From: Pseudobacter ginsenosidimutans
GTDB taxonomy: Bacteria; Bacteroidota; Bacteroidia; Chitinophagales; Chitinophagaceae
Assembly (NCBI RefSeq): GCF_007970185.1
Contig: NZ_CP042431.1
Coordinates: 4,402,001-4,466,000 of the forward strand
Length of the DNA: 64,000 nt
Reading direction: 5' to 3'
Position numbers and translations under genes: made by a program. Positions 43,463 to 51,507 of the stretch are shown here, one piece after another (positions within the stretch are counted from its first letter, which is position 1; each line of letters begins with the position of its first letter). The notes below the pieces were generated by a model, which was given only the letters and a program-made list of their open reading frames with translations, had not been told where the DNA came from and ran no database searches.

Positions 43463-44850
43463 TTTTGTTGTTTTTTATTTTGTTGTTGCTGGTACCATTC
43501 GCGGAAACTTTGTTCCGGTACTTCCGGCAGTTCCCTTTGTTTGCCCCAGGGGTTGATCCGTCCATTTACAGACAATCGGGGGAACCATTTGAGGAACTTA
43601 CGGGCCAGCTTACCCGAAATGGAATATTTTTTAGGCGATGCCAGAACATTGCCCATGATCTTCATCGCTGCTTTTTTGGCAAGGGGTGCATGGCCTTCGC
43701 GGGTAAGTACCTGCCGCCACTGGTAGAGCTGGTTATGGATATCGATCTTCACCGGGCATACATCCGTGCAGCTGCCACAGAGTGTGCTGGCGAAGGGGAG
43801 ATCGGCATATTGTTTCATATTGATGTTCGGGGCCAGTATCGCGCCGATTGGTCCTGCTACTGCATTGTGATAACTATGACCTCCGCTTCTGCGGTAAACG
43901 GGACAGGTATTCATGCAGGCTCCGCAACGGATGCATTTCAGTGAATTGCGGAAGGCTTCGCGGCCCAGTTGGGTGGTGCGGCCATTGTCTACGATGATGA
44001 TATGCAATTCCGCGCCGGGCGCAGCTTTTCGGAAATGACTATTGTAAGTGGTGATGGCCTGGCCCGTGGCGCTTCTGGCCAGCAGTCGCAGGAACACACC
44101 GAGATCATTCGTTTTCGGGATCACTTTCTCGATGCCCATACAGGCGATATGTACTTTGGCGAGATGTGCGCCCAGATCTGCATTGCCTTCATTGGTGCAA
44201 ACCACGAAAGCGCCGGTTTCCGCTACTGCAAAATTCACTCCTGTGATGGCGGCATCGGCTGCCAGGAATTTCTGACGGAGATGCTCACGCGCAGCACTGG
44301 TGAGATACTGCGGATCGGAAGCGCCTGCTTCCGTACCGAGATGTTCATGGAACAATTCGCCCACTTCCTCTTTTTTGATATGGATGGCGGGCAGCACGAT
44401 ATGGCTGGGCGGTTCTTTTCTGAGCTGAACGATGCGTTCGCCGAGATCGGTATCCACCACTTCGATGCCATGTTCCTCCAGGTATGGATTAAGATGACAT
44501 TCCTCCGTGAGCATGCTCTTGCTCTTCACGATCTTCTTTGCATGGTGCTTGTTCAGCAATTGCAGCACGATCTCGTTATGCGCTTTTCCATCGGCTGCCC
44601 AGTGCACCTGTACGCCATTGGCGATGGCCTGCTCTTCGAACTGTTGCAGGTATACATCCAGGTTAGAGAGGGTATGGTTTTTGATGGCGGAAGCCTGGTT
44701 ACGCAGCTCTTCCCAATCGGCAACAGTATGCGCAATGCGGTCCCTCCTGGCTCTCACGAACCAGAGCGCTTCATCGTGCCATTGCATCCGCTCCGTGTTT
44801 TTGACGAAGTCCTTCGCTGCATCGGGATGTGAGTGATGGGTGAAACTCAT
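43459..44850 (-). CDS. lutB: L-lactate utilisation iron-sulfur protein B
   Basis: The 463-residue protein has a LUD domain (about 60-290, with VAETGAFVVCTNEGNADLG), a ferredoxin-like region with two 4Fe-4S motifs, CIRCGACMNTCPVYRR near residue 310 and CGSCTDVCPVKID near 363, and a C-terminal DUF3390-like tail ending in a Gln/Lys-rich stretch. It should pass electrons from L-lactate with LutA and LutC. It lies 48 bases downstream of lutA and overlaps lutC. Its place inside a fucose operon fits lactate being an end product of that pathway. Confidence 0.94.
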   Translation of the reverse strand: MSFTHHSHPDAAKDFVKNTERMQWHDEALWFVRARRDRIAHTVADWEELRNQASAIKNHTLSNLDVYLQQFEEQAIANGVQVHWAADGKAHNEIVLQLLNKHHAKKIVKSKSMLTEECHLNPYLEEHGIEVVDTDLGERIVQLRKEPPSHIVLPAIHIKKEEVGELFHEHLGTEAGASDPQYLTSAAREHLRQKFLAADAAITGVNFAVAETGAFVVCTNEGNADLGAHLAKVHIACMGIEKVIPKTNDLGVFLRLLARSATGQAITTYNSHFRKAAPGAELHIIIVDNGRTTQLGREAFRNSLKCIRCGACMNTCPVYRRSGGHSYHNAVAGPIGAILAPNINMKQYADLPFASTLCGSCTDVCPVKIDIHNQLYQWRQVLTREGHAPLAKKAAMKIMGNVLASPKKYSISGKLARKFLKWFPRLSVNGRINPWGKQRELPEVPEQSFREWYQQQQNKKQQK

Positions 44851-44898
44851 TCTCTTTATAATTTCATTTCAGTGTATTCAGTGACTGGCCACAGCTTA

Positions 44899-45639
44899 TT
44901 ATTTTTCTTCGCCTGCAAGTATTTCAGCAATATGCATTACCCTGATGGGTAGTTGCTGCCGCCTGATCAAACCTTCCTGGTGCATGAGGCAGCTCATATC
45001 CGTTCCGGTGAGTACTTCAGCACCGTTCAGCCGATAGTCGTTCAGTTTTGAATTGCCCATTGCAACGGAAACAGCTTCTTCGGTAACACAGAAAGTGCCG
45101 CCGAAACCGCAGCATTCATCGCCCCTGTTCAATGGCACCATTTCAATTCCCTGTACCAGTTGCAACAGTTGCAATGGCTTGGAAAAGCAGGGGAGCATTC
45201 TTTCGCTGGACGAGCCGAGCTGCAATCCGCGCTGTCCGTGACAACCCTGATGCAGCGCCACTTTTCCTGAAAAGCAGCTGTTCAGTGCCGTTACTTTCAG
45301 CACATCGGTCAGGAATTCGCAGAGCTCGTACACGCGCTGGCGTATAGTGGTGGCCGTTGCTTCAACTTTCTCATCGTGCAAATGGTCTTTCACATGCAGA
45401 ACACAACTGCCGGAGGGGCTTACAATATAATCGTACCCCGAAAAATTCTCCACGAAATTCCTGTTGCATCCTTTTGTATAATCTTCAAACCCTCCATTGG
45501 CCATTGGCTGACCGCAGCAGGTTTGACCGGATGGGAATTCAATATCCACGCCCAGTTCTGTGAGCAGCCGGAATGTGGCAATGGCTACATTGGGGTAGAA
45601 CTGGTCAACATAGCAGGGTACGAATAAAGCTACGCGCAT
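44899..45639 (-). CDS. lutA: L-lactate utilisation protein A (CCG-domain Fe-S oxidoreductase)
   Basis: The ATG at 45639 is chosen (MRVALFVPCYVDQFYPNVAI). It overlaps the stop of the upstream SDR gene (TGATG), which argues for coupling and against the longer ORF from 45684. The 246-residue protein carries two CCG-type cysteine-rich modules: FPSGQTCCGQP near residue 40 and NRGDECCGFGGTFCV near 179, plus LHQGCHGQR near 136. These bind the iron-sulfur clusters of LutA/GlpC-like proteins. With LutB and LutC it oxidises L-lactate to pyruvate. Confidence 0.94.
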   Translation of the reverse strand: MRVALFVPCYVDQFYPNVAIATFRLLTELGVDIEFPSGQTCCGQPMANGGFEDYTKGCNRNFVENFSGYDYIVSPSGSCVLHVKDHLHDEKVEATATTIRQRVYELCEFLTDVLKVTALNSCFSGKVALHQGCHGQRGLQLGSSSERMLPCFSKPLQLLQLVQGIEMVPLNRGDECCGFGGTFCVTEEAVSVAMGNSKLNDYRLNGAEVLTGTDMSCLMHQEGLIRRQQLPIRVMHIAEILAGEEK

Positions 45640-46403
45640 CAGCTGTTCAGTTTTATGAAGCCGCCATCGATAGGGTAGTCGCAACCGGTGATGAATCCGG
45701 CTTCGTCACTGGCGAGGTATAGCACCAGGCCTGCGATCTCATCGGGAGAAGCCATGCGTCCGATGGGCTGTGTCCTGGACAGCTTCTCAAACATCTCTGC
45801 TTCCTGGCCGGGGTAATTGTTTTTGAGGAACCCGTCAACAAATGGCGTGTGCACACGGGCGGGCGATACGGAATTGCAGCGGATATTATCTTTCACATAA
45901 TCCTTGGCAACGGAAAGTGTCATGGCCATTACAGCGCCTTTGGCGGTGGAGTATACGAAACGATCACTCAGTCCCACCCAGGCCGCAATGCTGGCCATAT
46001 TGATGATCACACCGCCCCCGGCTTCTTTTATCAGCGGGATGGAGGAGTACAGGCAATTGTACACGCCTTTCACATTCACGTTCATCACGCGGTCGAAGTC
46101 GGCTTCCTTTGTATTGTCGGCCTTCCCGATATGCGCAATACCTGCATTGTTCACCAGGATCTGGTGCGGGCCGATGACCTGGAAAGTATCGATCACCTCC
46201 TGTTGATTGGTTACATTACAGGCATGTACATGCGCTTTTCCTCCTGCGTCGGTAATGGCCTTCAGTGCATCGGCGCCACTGTCTTCACTGAGCTCTATGA
46301 TATGCACGGTGGCGCCCTGCTTTGCAAAGAGAGTGGCGATGGCTTTACCGATTCCGCTTCCTCCGCCTGTAACTACTGCCTTTTTGTTTTTTAATGAGAA
46401 CAT
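45639..46403 (-). CDS. SDR-family 2-keto-3-deoxy-L-fuconate dehydrogenase-like enzyme
   Basis: The 254-residue enzyme has TGGGSGIGKA near residue 12, NNAGIAHIG near 85, catalytic Ser near 134 and an intact FVYSTAKG (Tyr-Lys) near 147-151, with a C-terminal GFITGCDYPIDGGFIKLNS. It resembles 2-keto-3-deoxy-L-fuconate 4-dehydrogenases, which form the diketo acid split by the FAH-family hydrolase encoded downstream. Its stop overlaps the lutA start. Gene order (permease, this enzyme, LutABC, hydrolase, fucose dehydrogenase) matches the non-phosphorylated L-fucose route. Confidence 0.85.
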   Translation of the reverse strand: MFSLKNKKAVVTGGGSGIGKAIATLFAKQGATVHIIELSEDSGADALKAITDAGGKAHVHACNVTNQQEVIDTFQVIGPHQILVNNAGIAHIGKADNTKEADFDRVMNVNVKGVYNCLYSSIPLIKEAGGGVIINMASIAAWVGLSDRFVYSTAKGAVMAMTLSVAKDYVKDNIRCNSVSPARVHTPFVDGFLKNNYPGQEAEMFEKLSRTQPIGRMASPDEIAGLVLYLASDEAGFITGCDYPIDGGFIKLNS

Positions 46404-46481
46404 GTTTTTCGATTGAAAAATGAGCCTGAAATTAATATGATAACATAATAGAACTGTCCTGTTGCGTCCTGTGACGGACTG

Positions 46482-47768
46482 TTATGCTTTTTTGATCTGG
46501 TGGCCTTTCCAGCCGAAATACGCTACCACAATGAAACAGATCAGCGGAACACTGTATCCATACTGGATATTCTTTGTAATATCAGCAATACGCGCCAGTC
46601 CCAATGGCAATAATGCGCCCCCCACGATACTCATAACAATCAGTGAGGACCCAAGCTTGGTATCTTTTCCCAGGTCTTTGATGCCCAGGGAAAAGATAGT
46701 AGGGAACATGATGCTCATGAAGAAGGCGATACCGATCAATGCATATACGGTGATCATGCCTTCTGCAAAGATGGCGACCAGGGAAAGCAATACATTGATG
46801 ATGGAGTAGATGGTAAGCAGCTTTGCGGGCGTAATAAAACGCATAAAGAATGTGCCTGCAAAACGACCACCCATGAAAGCGAGACCATAACCCAGTCCCA
46901 GATAATTGGCGGCAGCTGTTTCAGAGATATTGGCAGCTTTTGTGGCGATCACGATGAAGAAACTGCTTACGCAAACCTGTGCGCCTACATAGAAGAATTG
47001 CGCCACTACAGCCCATGTGAGATGACGGTGACGGAAAGCATGTAACGGATTGCCGCTTCCATCTTCATTCCCTTCTTCTTTATTGTCCGGCATTTTGGTG
47101 AAGAAGATCAGAACGGTCACCAGCACAATCAATATTCCCAATATCAGGTAAGGCAATTTCACACTGTCGGCTTCCGATTGAAGGTAGGCGTTCCTGGCTT
47201 GTTCGGTCATGGAGGCCAGTTGTGCATCTGTATATTCAGTGCCGGAGAGTATCATTTTCCCGCCAACGATTGGGGCAACCATCGCCGCCAGTCCATTGAA
47301 AGATTGGGCGAGATTCAGTCTTTGAGTAGCCGATTCGGGAGGTCCCAATACCGTAGCGTATGGGTTGGCGGCAGTTTCAAGGAAAGTGAGTCCGCAGGCG
47401 ATCACAAAAAGTGCACCGAGGAAGAACCCATATTCACGTGTGTTTGCAGCGGGGATGAAAAGGAAAGAACCGATGGCGAAAAGTATCAGCCCAAGTAATA
47501 TCCCTGACTTATAGCCATACTTGCGCATCACGTAACCGGCAGGCAATGCCATTACGAAGTAGGCGATAAATACCGAAAAATCAACGAGGGATGATTGAAG
47601 ATTATTAAGTCTGAATGCTTTTCGCAAATGCGGGATCAGTATGGGATCGAGATTATGCACAAATCCCCAGAAAAAGAAAAGGCTGGTGACCAGGATAAAA
47701 GGCAGCAGCATTTTCTTACCGGCGGATGCGGCAGTAGTTTTTACAGTTGATAAGGAAGCAATCGCCAT
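46482..47768 (-). CDS. fucP: L-fucose:H+ symporter, MFS permease
   Basis: The 428-residue protein has about 12 hydrophobic helices and the FucP signature: FILVTSLFFFWGFVHNLDPILIPHLRKAF near its start (split by polar turns), an early Asp in helix 1 region, FLETAANPYATVLGPPESATQRLNLAQSFNGLA near 130-165 and FMSIMFPTIFSLGIKDLG near 360-377. It is an inner-membrane proton symporter for L-fucose. It lies 11 bases after the mutarotase gene and leads the catabolic genes, so the operon starts with conversion and uptake. FucP relatives can take other sugars, but the context favours fucose. Confidence 0.93.
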   Translation of the reverse strand: MAIASLSTVKTTAASAGKKMLLPFILVTSLFFFWGFVHNLDPILIPHLRKAFRLNNLQSSLVDFSVFIAYFVMALPAGYVMRKYGYKSGILLGLILFAIGSFLFIPAANTREYGFFLGALFVIACGLTFLETAANPYATVLGPPESATQRLNLAQSFNGLAAMVAPIVGGKMILSGTEYTDAQLASMTEQARNAYLQSEADSVKLPYLILGILIVLVTVLIFFTKMPDNKEEGNEDGSGNPLHAFRHRHLTWAVVAQFFYVGAQVCVSSFFIVIATKAANISETAAANYLGLGYGLAFMGGRFAGTFFMRFITPAKLLTIYSIINVLLSLVAIFAEGMITVYALIGIAFFMSIMFPTIFSLGIKDLGKDTKLGSSLIVMSIVGGALLPLGLARIADITKNIQYGYSVPLICFIVVAYFGWKGHQIKKA

Positions 47769-47779
47769 GTATGTACAGT

Positions 47780-48112
47780 TTAGAGTTGAAATATTTTATT
47801 CATCTTCATCCATTTCTCCCCCGCTTTTGCAGTGGGCAATGCCTGCTGGTAGGTCCACATCAGTTCTTCCCAGCGTTGCACTTCCGGGTTGGTTGCATCG
47901 GCAGCATTCTTCTTTTCAAAGGAGAACTGCTCATTCACTTCCATGATCATGAATAAACGATTCTCTACCCTGTAGATCTGAAGATCATTAATGCCAGCTT
48001 CTTTGATGGATTGGATAATGGCAGGCCATACTGACTGGTGGTAAGTTTCATATTCGGCGATGAGACCGGGATCGTTTTTGAGGTCGAGTGCAAAGCAATG
48101 TCTATGGCTCAT
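47780..48112 (-). CDS. L-rhamnose/L-fucose mutarotase
   Basis: The 110-residue cytoplasmic protein has the RhaM-type alpha/beta fold: RHCFALDLKNDPGLIAEYETYH near the start (catalytic His), VWPAIIQSIKEAGINDLQIYRVENRLFMIMEV in the centre and RWEELMWTYQQALP with paired Trp later. RhaM-family mutarotases interconvert alpha- and beta-anomers of 6-deoxy sugars. In this operon the substrate should be L-fucose. It is the first gene of the minus-strand unit; its promoter lies in the 273-base divergent region with the repeated half-sites. Confidence 0.88.
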   Translation of the reverse strand: MSHRHCFALDLKNDPGLIAEYETYHQSVWPAIIQSIKEAGINDLQIYRVENRLFMIMEVNEQFSFEKKNAADATNPEVQRWEELMWTYQQALPTAKAGEKWMKMNKIFQL

Positions 48113-48153
48113 TTGGATGCAGTGTTTCGATGAATTATAAACTCAATATTCAT

Positions 48154-48164
48154 CTATTTTGGTA
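48154..48164 (-). promoter_or_regulatory. Candidate operator half-site, inverted third copy
   Basis: CTATTTTGGTA is the complement of TACCAAAATAG, one base off the TGCCAAAATAG half-site found twice downstream. It lies 42 bases before the mutarotase start. Confidence 0.5.
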
Positions 48165-48179
48165 AATATTCCACCCCAA

Positions 48180-48205
48180 TGCCAAAATAGCTTACTAGTA
48201 TGGCA
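48180..48205. promoter_or_regulatory. Candidate operator 1 of the divergent fucose locus
   Basis: TGCCAAAATAG, four bases, then CTAGTATGGCA form an imperfect palindrome (9 of 11 positions pair). Operator 2 repeats most of it 47 bases later. The regulator is not in the window. Confidence 0.6.
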
Positions 48206-48226
48206 ATTCCAGCAAATTGACCCTGT

Positions 48227-48252
48227 TGCCAAAATAGATTACTACTATGTCA
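48227..48252. promoter_or_regulatory. Candidate operator 2 of the divergent fucose locus
   Basis: The left half TGCCAAAATAG is identical to operator 1, and the right half CTACTATGTCA is close. It lies on the same strand, 47 bases on (about 4.5 helical turns). Confidence 0.6.
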
Positions 48253-48385
48253 ATTGCCTCAATTCTGCTCATTTGGTTCCTGACTTATATTGCAATCGTT
48301 TAAAACTAAACATTTTCCGGGGAGTGTGTTTACTGGTTACCCCCCGGATAAAGGATTACCACTTCAATCAAAATGTGACTGCTGT

Positions 48386-51300
48386 ATGAAAAAGACCTGC
48401 CATGCTTCAACCCCGGCATGCTCCAACCTTCGCCGGGCTGTTATGCTGCTATTTATTCAGTTGCTCTGGATGTTGCCATTGATGGCGCAACAGATCACCC
48501 TTACCGGAGTTGTGAGAAACTCCAAAGGGGATGCCCTGAAAGGAGTCAGCGTTAACGTAAAAGGATCTTCAACAGGTACCACCACCAACGATGATGGCGC
48601 CTTTTCTCTCCATGTTTCAAAAGACAATGTAACGCTTGTTTTCTCATTTGTTGGCCACGCCACCCAGGAAGTATCAGTGGGTAAGGACCGCGTCTTCAAT
48701 ATCGAATTGAAGGAAGGTAGCGGTAACCCGCTTGACGAAGTGGTGGTGATCGGTTACGGAGGCACCATGCGCAAACGCGACCTGGGCGGCTCCATTGCTT
48801 CTGTTGGCAAGAAGCAGATTGCCGAGCGTCAGCCGGTAACACTGTTCGATGCCTTGCAGGGACAGGCTGCCGGTGTACTGGTTACCAATGATAACGGCGA
48901 TCCTGCCGGTCAGGGTACCATCCAGATCCGCGGCGCCTCTACCATCAACTCTGGTAATGGTCCGCTATATGTGATCGATGGCGTACTCAATGAGAACGCC
49001 AACTTCGTGAACCCCGCCGATATGGAGTCCATCGAAATACTTAAAGATGGAGCTTCCATTTCCATTTACGGTGCCCGCGGCGCCAACGGTGTGATCATCA
49101 TCACTACCAAAAAAGGTAAGGAGGGTAAACCCATGGTGAATGTGGCTTTCAATCACGTGATGGGTAAACTGGCGCATAAGCTTCGTACCACTTCTGCCGA
49201 TGAGCTGAGGGAATACCGGAAGCTCCGTGGTGATGGTAACCCTACCAACCTGGATTCCGTAAACCCTTACCTCAATTCAGATAATGACTATCAGGACCTC
49301 CTTTTCCGTACAGCCAATAAGGATGTACTGTCTCTGAGTATCTCAGGTGCACAAAAGGGAGGAGCCAATTATTATGGAAGTATCAACTATACAGATGACC
49401 GTTCCATCGTGATCAATAGCTGGATGAAACGTCTCCAGGCAAAAGTGAATGTGGGATATTCCGCCAATAAAAGATTTACCATTTCGCATAGCCTCGCCTT
49501 TTCATACCAGACCGGTAACAATATCCCGGTAGGAACTTCGGCAAGGCAGGTTTGGGAGCGAAACCCCTGGACCAGTATCTACAAACCAAATGGCGAACTG
49601 GCCAGCTACGTGGAATCGAAAAGGAACCCCGTGGCCTATGCACTGATCAATAAGGATAACGATAATGATTATACGATGCAGCTCAACAATACGCTGAGCT
49701 ACCAGATCATGCCTGATCTGAAGTTCACCATCTTGCTGAACGCCATCCTGGAAAATGAGACCAATAAAAGTTTCATGTCTGCCTTCCTCACATCCGGAGG
49801 TACTGGCGATGCAACAGGGAGCAACTATTTCCGAAAAAGATTTTACTGGGAAGCGCAGGCTTACCTGAATTATAAGAAAACGCTTGGTGATCACGAATTC
49901 ACCGGTTTGCTGGGTGTAAGCACCAACAGGAATAAATGGGACAGCTATCTCATTTCCATGTACCGCTATCTCAGTGAAGAGATCAATGTATCCAATGCCG
50001 GTATTGTAGACCTGACCAAAACCAGGACTCTCGCTTCTGCCAATGCCGATGCATCTGTCTTCGGCCGTATCGGTTACAACTATCTTGGTAAATATATCTT
50101 ACAGGGTTCTTTCCGCCGTGATGGTTCTTCACGTTTCGGTGAGAGGAACAAATGGGGCAATTTCTTCTCCGGATCAGTTGCATGGCGCTTTTCACAGGAG
50201 AAATGGATGGACTGGGCTGCTGGCTTTGTGCAGGATGCCAAACTCCGCCTCGCGGTTGGCCAGGCGGGTAACGACCGTATCGGCGACTATGCATCTTTTT
50301 CCAATATGGTGTTTGGTCAGCAATATTATGCCGGACAAAGTGCCGCTTCTGAATCTACAGTACTTGGAAACAAGGAAATCCAATGGGAGAAGACCACTTC
50401 CTACAATCTCGGCCTCGAAGTCACTATGTTGAAGAACAGGTTGAACCTGACTGCTGAATATTATATCAAGAGAACTACCGACCTGCTCTGGCAAAAAGAA
50501 CTGGCGAAAGAAACCGGCAAGTACACCGTGCCTACCAACCTGGGAACCATCAGTAATAAAGGCCTGGAGTTTGTGTTGAGCGGCACCCCTGTATCTACAA
50601 AGAATTTCAGCTGGGATATCAGCGGTAATATCTCCTTTACAGATGGTTTCATCGATAAACTCGTCGGTAGTTCCTCTGTGATTGAAGACCAGTGGTTGCT
50701 GGTGGAAGGCGGAAGGATCGGTGATTTCTTCCTCTGGAAAAATCTTGGCGTTTACCAGTGGAATGAATCCAATGCATATAATGAAAAAGGAGAAAGACTA
50801 AATGTAGTGCTGGGCTCCAATGGCATGCCCAATGGATCTTATACCGATGCTACCGGTAAAGCATATTCGGGAACTATTTACAGCAAATCCCGCAATGGCA
50901 ACAAACTGGTGGGTGGCGATACTGAATGGCTTGATGTGAATAATGACGGAGAGATCGATGACCTGGACAAAGTGATCGCTGGCAATGGTATACCCGATTA
51001 TTTCTTCGGCTTCAACACCACTTTCCGTTATAAGAATTTCAGCCTGAACGTACTGTTCAATGGACAGATCGGTAACGAGATCTACAACTATGTGCGTAAC
51101 GACCAGAACCGTAACAATTCCACTTATTCTCCTCCTATCTGGGATGCGATCAAAAATGCCTGGTGGAAACCCGGTGATGTGGCTATCTATCCACGTTTTG
51201 CTGCAAAGGATGAGAGAGGTGGTATGAGCCTTGGCTACAACAGCCTTTACCTGGAAGATGGTTCTTTTATCCGTCTTACCAGCGCTCGTCTCAATTATGC

Positions 51301-51496
51301 ACTGCCTTCGCAGATTGCCAAAAAATGGAGGATGAACAACGCGAACATTTTCATTTACGGTTCCAACCTGTTGACATGGACCAACTACTCCTGGTATGAT
51401 CCGGAATTCTCTTCCGATGGTTTGAAGATCGGTGTTGACAATGGTAAGTATCCAAAGAGAAGGGAAGTAGGTATGGGCCTCAATGTTAACTTCTAA
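48386..51496 (+). CDS. SusC/RagA-type TonB-dependent transporter of the fucose-linked PUL
   Basis: The ATG at 48386 is chosen (MKKTCHAS..., then a hydrophobic stretch to MAQQ). The frame is open to 48290 but the leader is unrelated. The product of about 1036 residues has a CarboxypepD_reg-like domain (LTGVVRNSKGDALKGVSVNVKG), a SusC plug (LFDALQGQAAGVLV, GPLYVIDGVLNENA, MESIEILKDGASISIYGARGANGVIIITTKKGK) and a barrel ending GMGLNVNF. It imports oligosaccharides delivered by the SusD partner. Downstream GH95 and GH29 alpha-fucosidases and a lyase module suggest a fucose-bearing acidic glycan. It is transcribed divergently from the fucose catabolic operon. Confidence 0.95.
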   Translation: MKKTCHASTPACSNLRRAVMLLFIQLLWMLPLMAQQITLTGVVRNSKGDALKGVSVNVKGSSTGTTTNDDGAFSLHVSKDNVTLVFSFVGHATQEVSVGKDRVFNIELKEGSGNPLDEVVVIGYGGTMRKRDLGGSIASVGKKQIAERQPVTLFDALQGQAAGVLVTNDNGDPAGQGTIQIRGASTINSGNGPLYVIDGVLNENANFVNPADMESIEILKDGASISIYGARGANGVIIITTKKGKEGKPMVNVAFNHVMGKLAHKLRTTSADELREYRKLRGDGNPTNLDSVNPYLNSDNDYQDLLFRTANKDVLSLSISGAQKGGANYYGSINYTDDRSIVINSWMKRLQAKVNVGYSANKRFTISHSLAFSYQTGNNIPVGTSARQVWERNPWTSIYKPNGELASYVESKRNPVAYALINKDNDNDYTMQLNNTLSYQIMPDLKFTILLNAILENETNKSFMSAFLTSGGTGDATGSNYFRKRFYWEAQAYLNYKKTLGDHEFTGLLGVSTNRNKWDSYLISMYRYLSEEINVSNAGIVDLTKTRTLASANADASVFGRIGYNYLGKYILQGSFRRDGSSRFGERNKWGNFFSGSVAWRFSQEKWMDWAAGFVQDAKLRLAVGQAGNDRIGDYASFSNMVFGQQYYAGQSAASESTVLGNKEIQWEKTTSYNLGLEVTMLKNRLNLTAEYYIKRTTDLLWQKELAKETGKYTVPTNLGTISNKGLEFVLSGTPVSTKNFSWDISGNISFTDGFIDKLVGSSSVIEDQWLLVEGGRIGDFFLWKNLGVYQWNESNAYNEKGERLNVVLGSNGMPNGSYTDATGKAYSGTIYSKSRNGNKLVGGDTEWLDVNNDGEIDDLDKVIAGNGIPDYFFGFNTTFRYKNFSLNVLFNGQIGNEIYNYVRNDQNRNNSTYSPPIWDAIKNAWWKPGDVAIYPRFAAKDERGGMSLGYNSLYLEDGSFIRLTSARLNYALPSQIAKKWRMNNANIFIYGSNLLTWTNYSWYDPEFSSDGLKIGVDNGKYPKRREVGMGLNVNF

Positions 51497-51507
51497 ACTA
51501 CAGTAAA

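Noticed and set aside
48180-48252. Direct repeats as a CRISPR array
   Set aside because: There are only two imperfect copies with a 21-base gap and no cas genes; an operator pair fits better.
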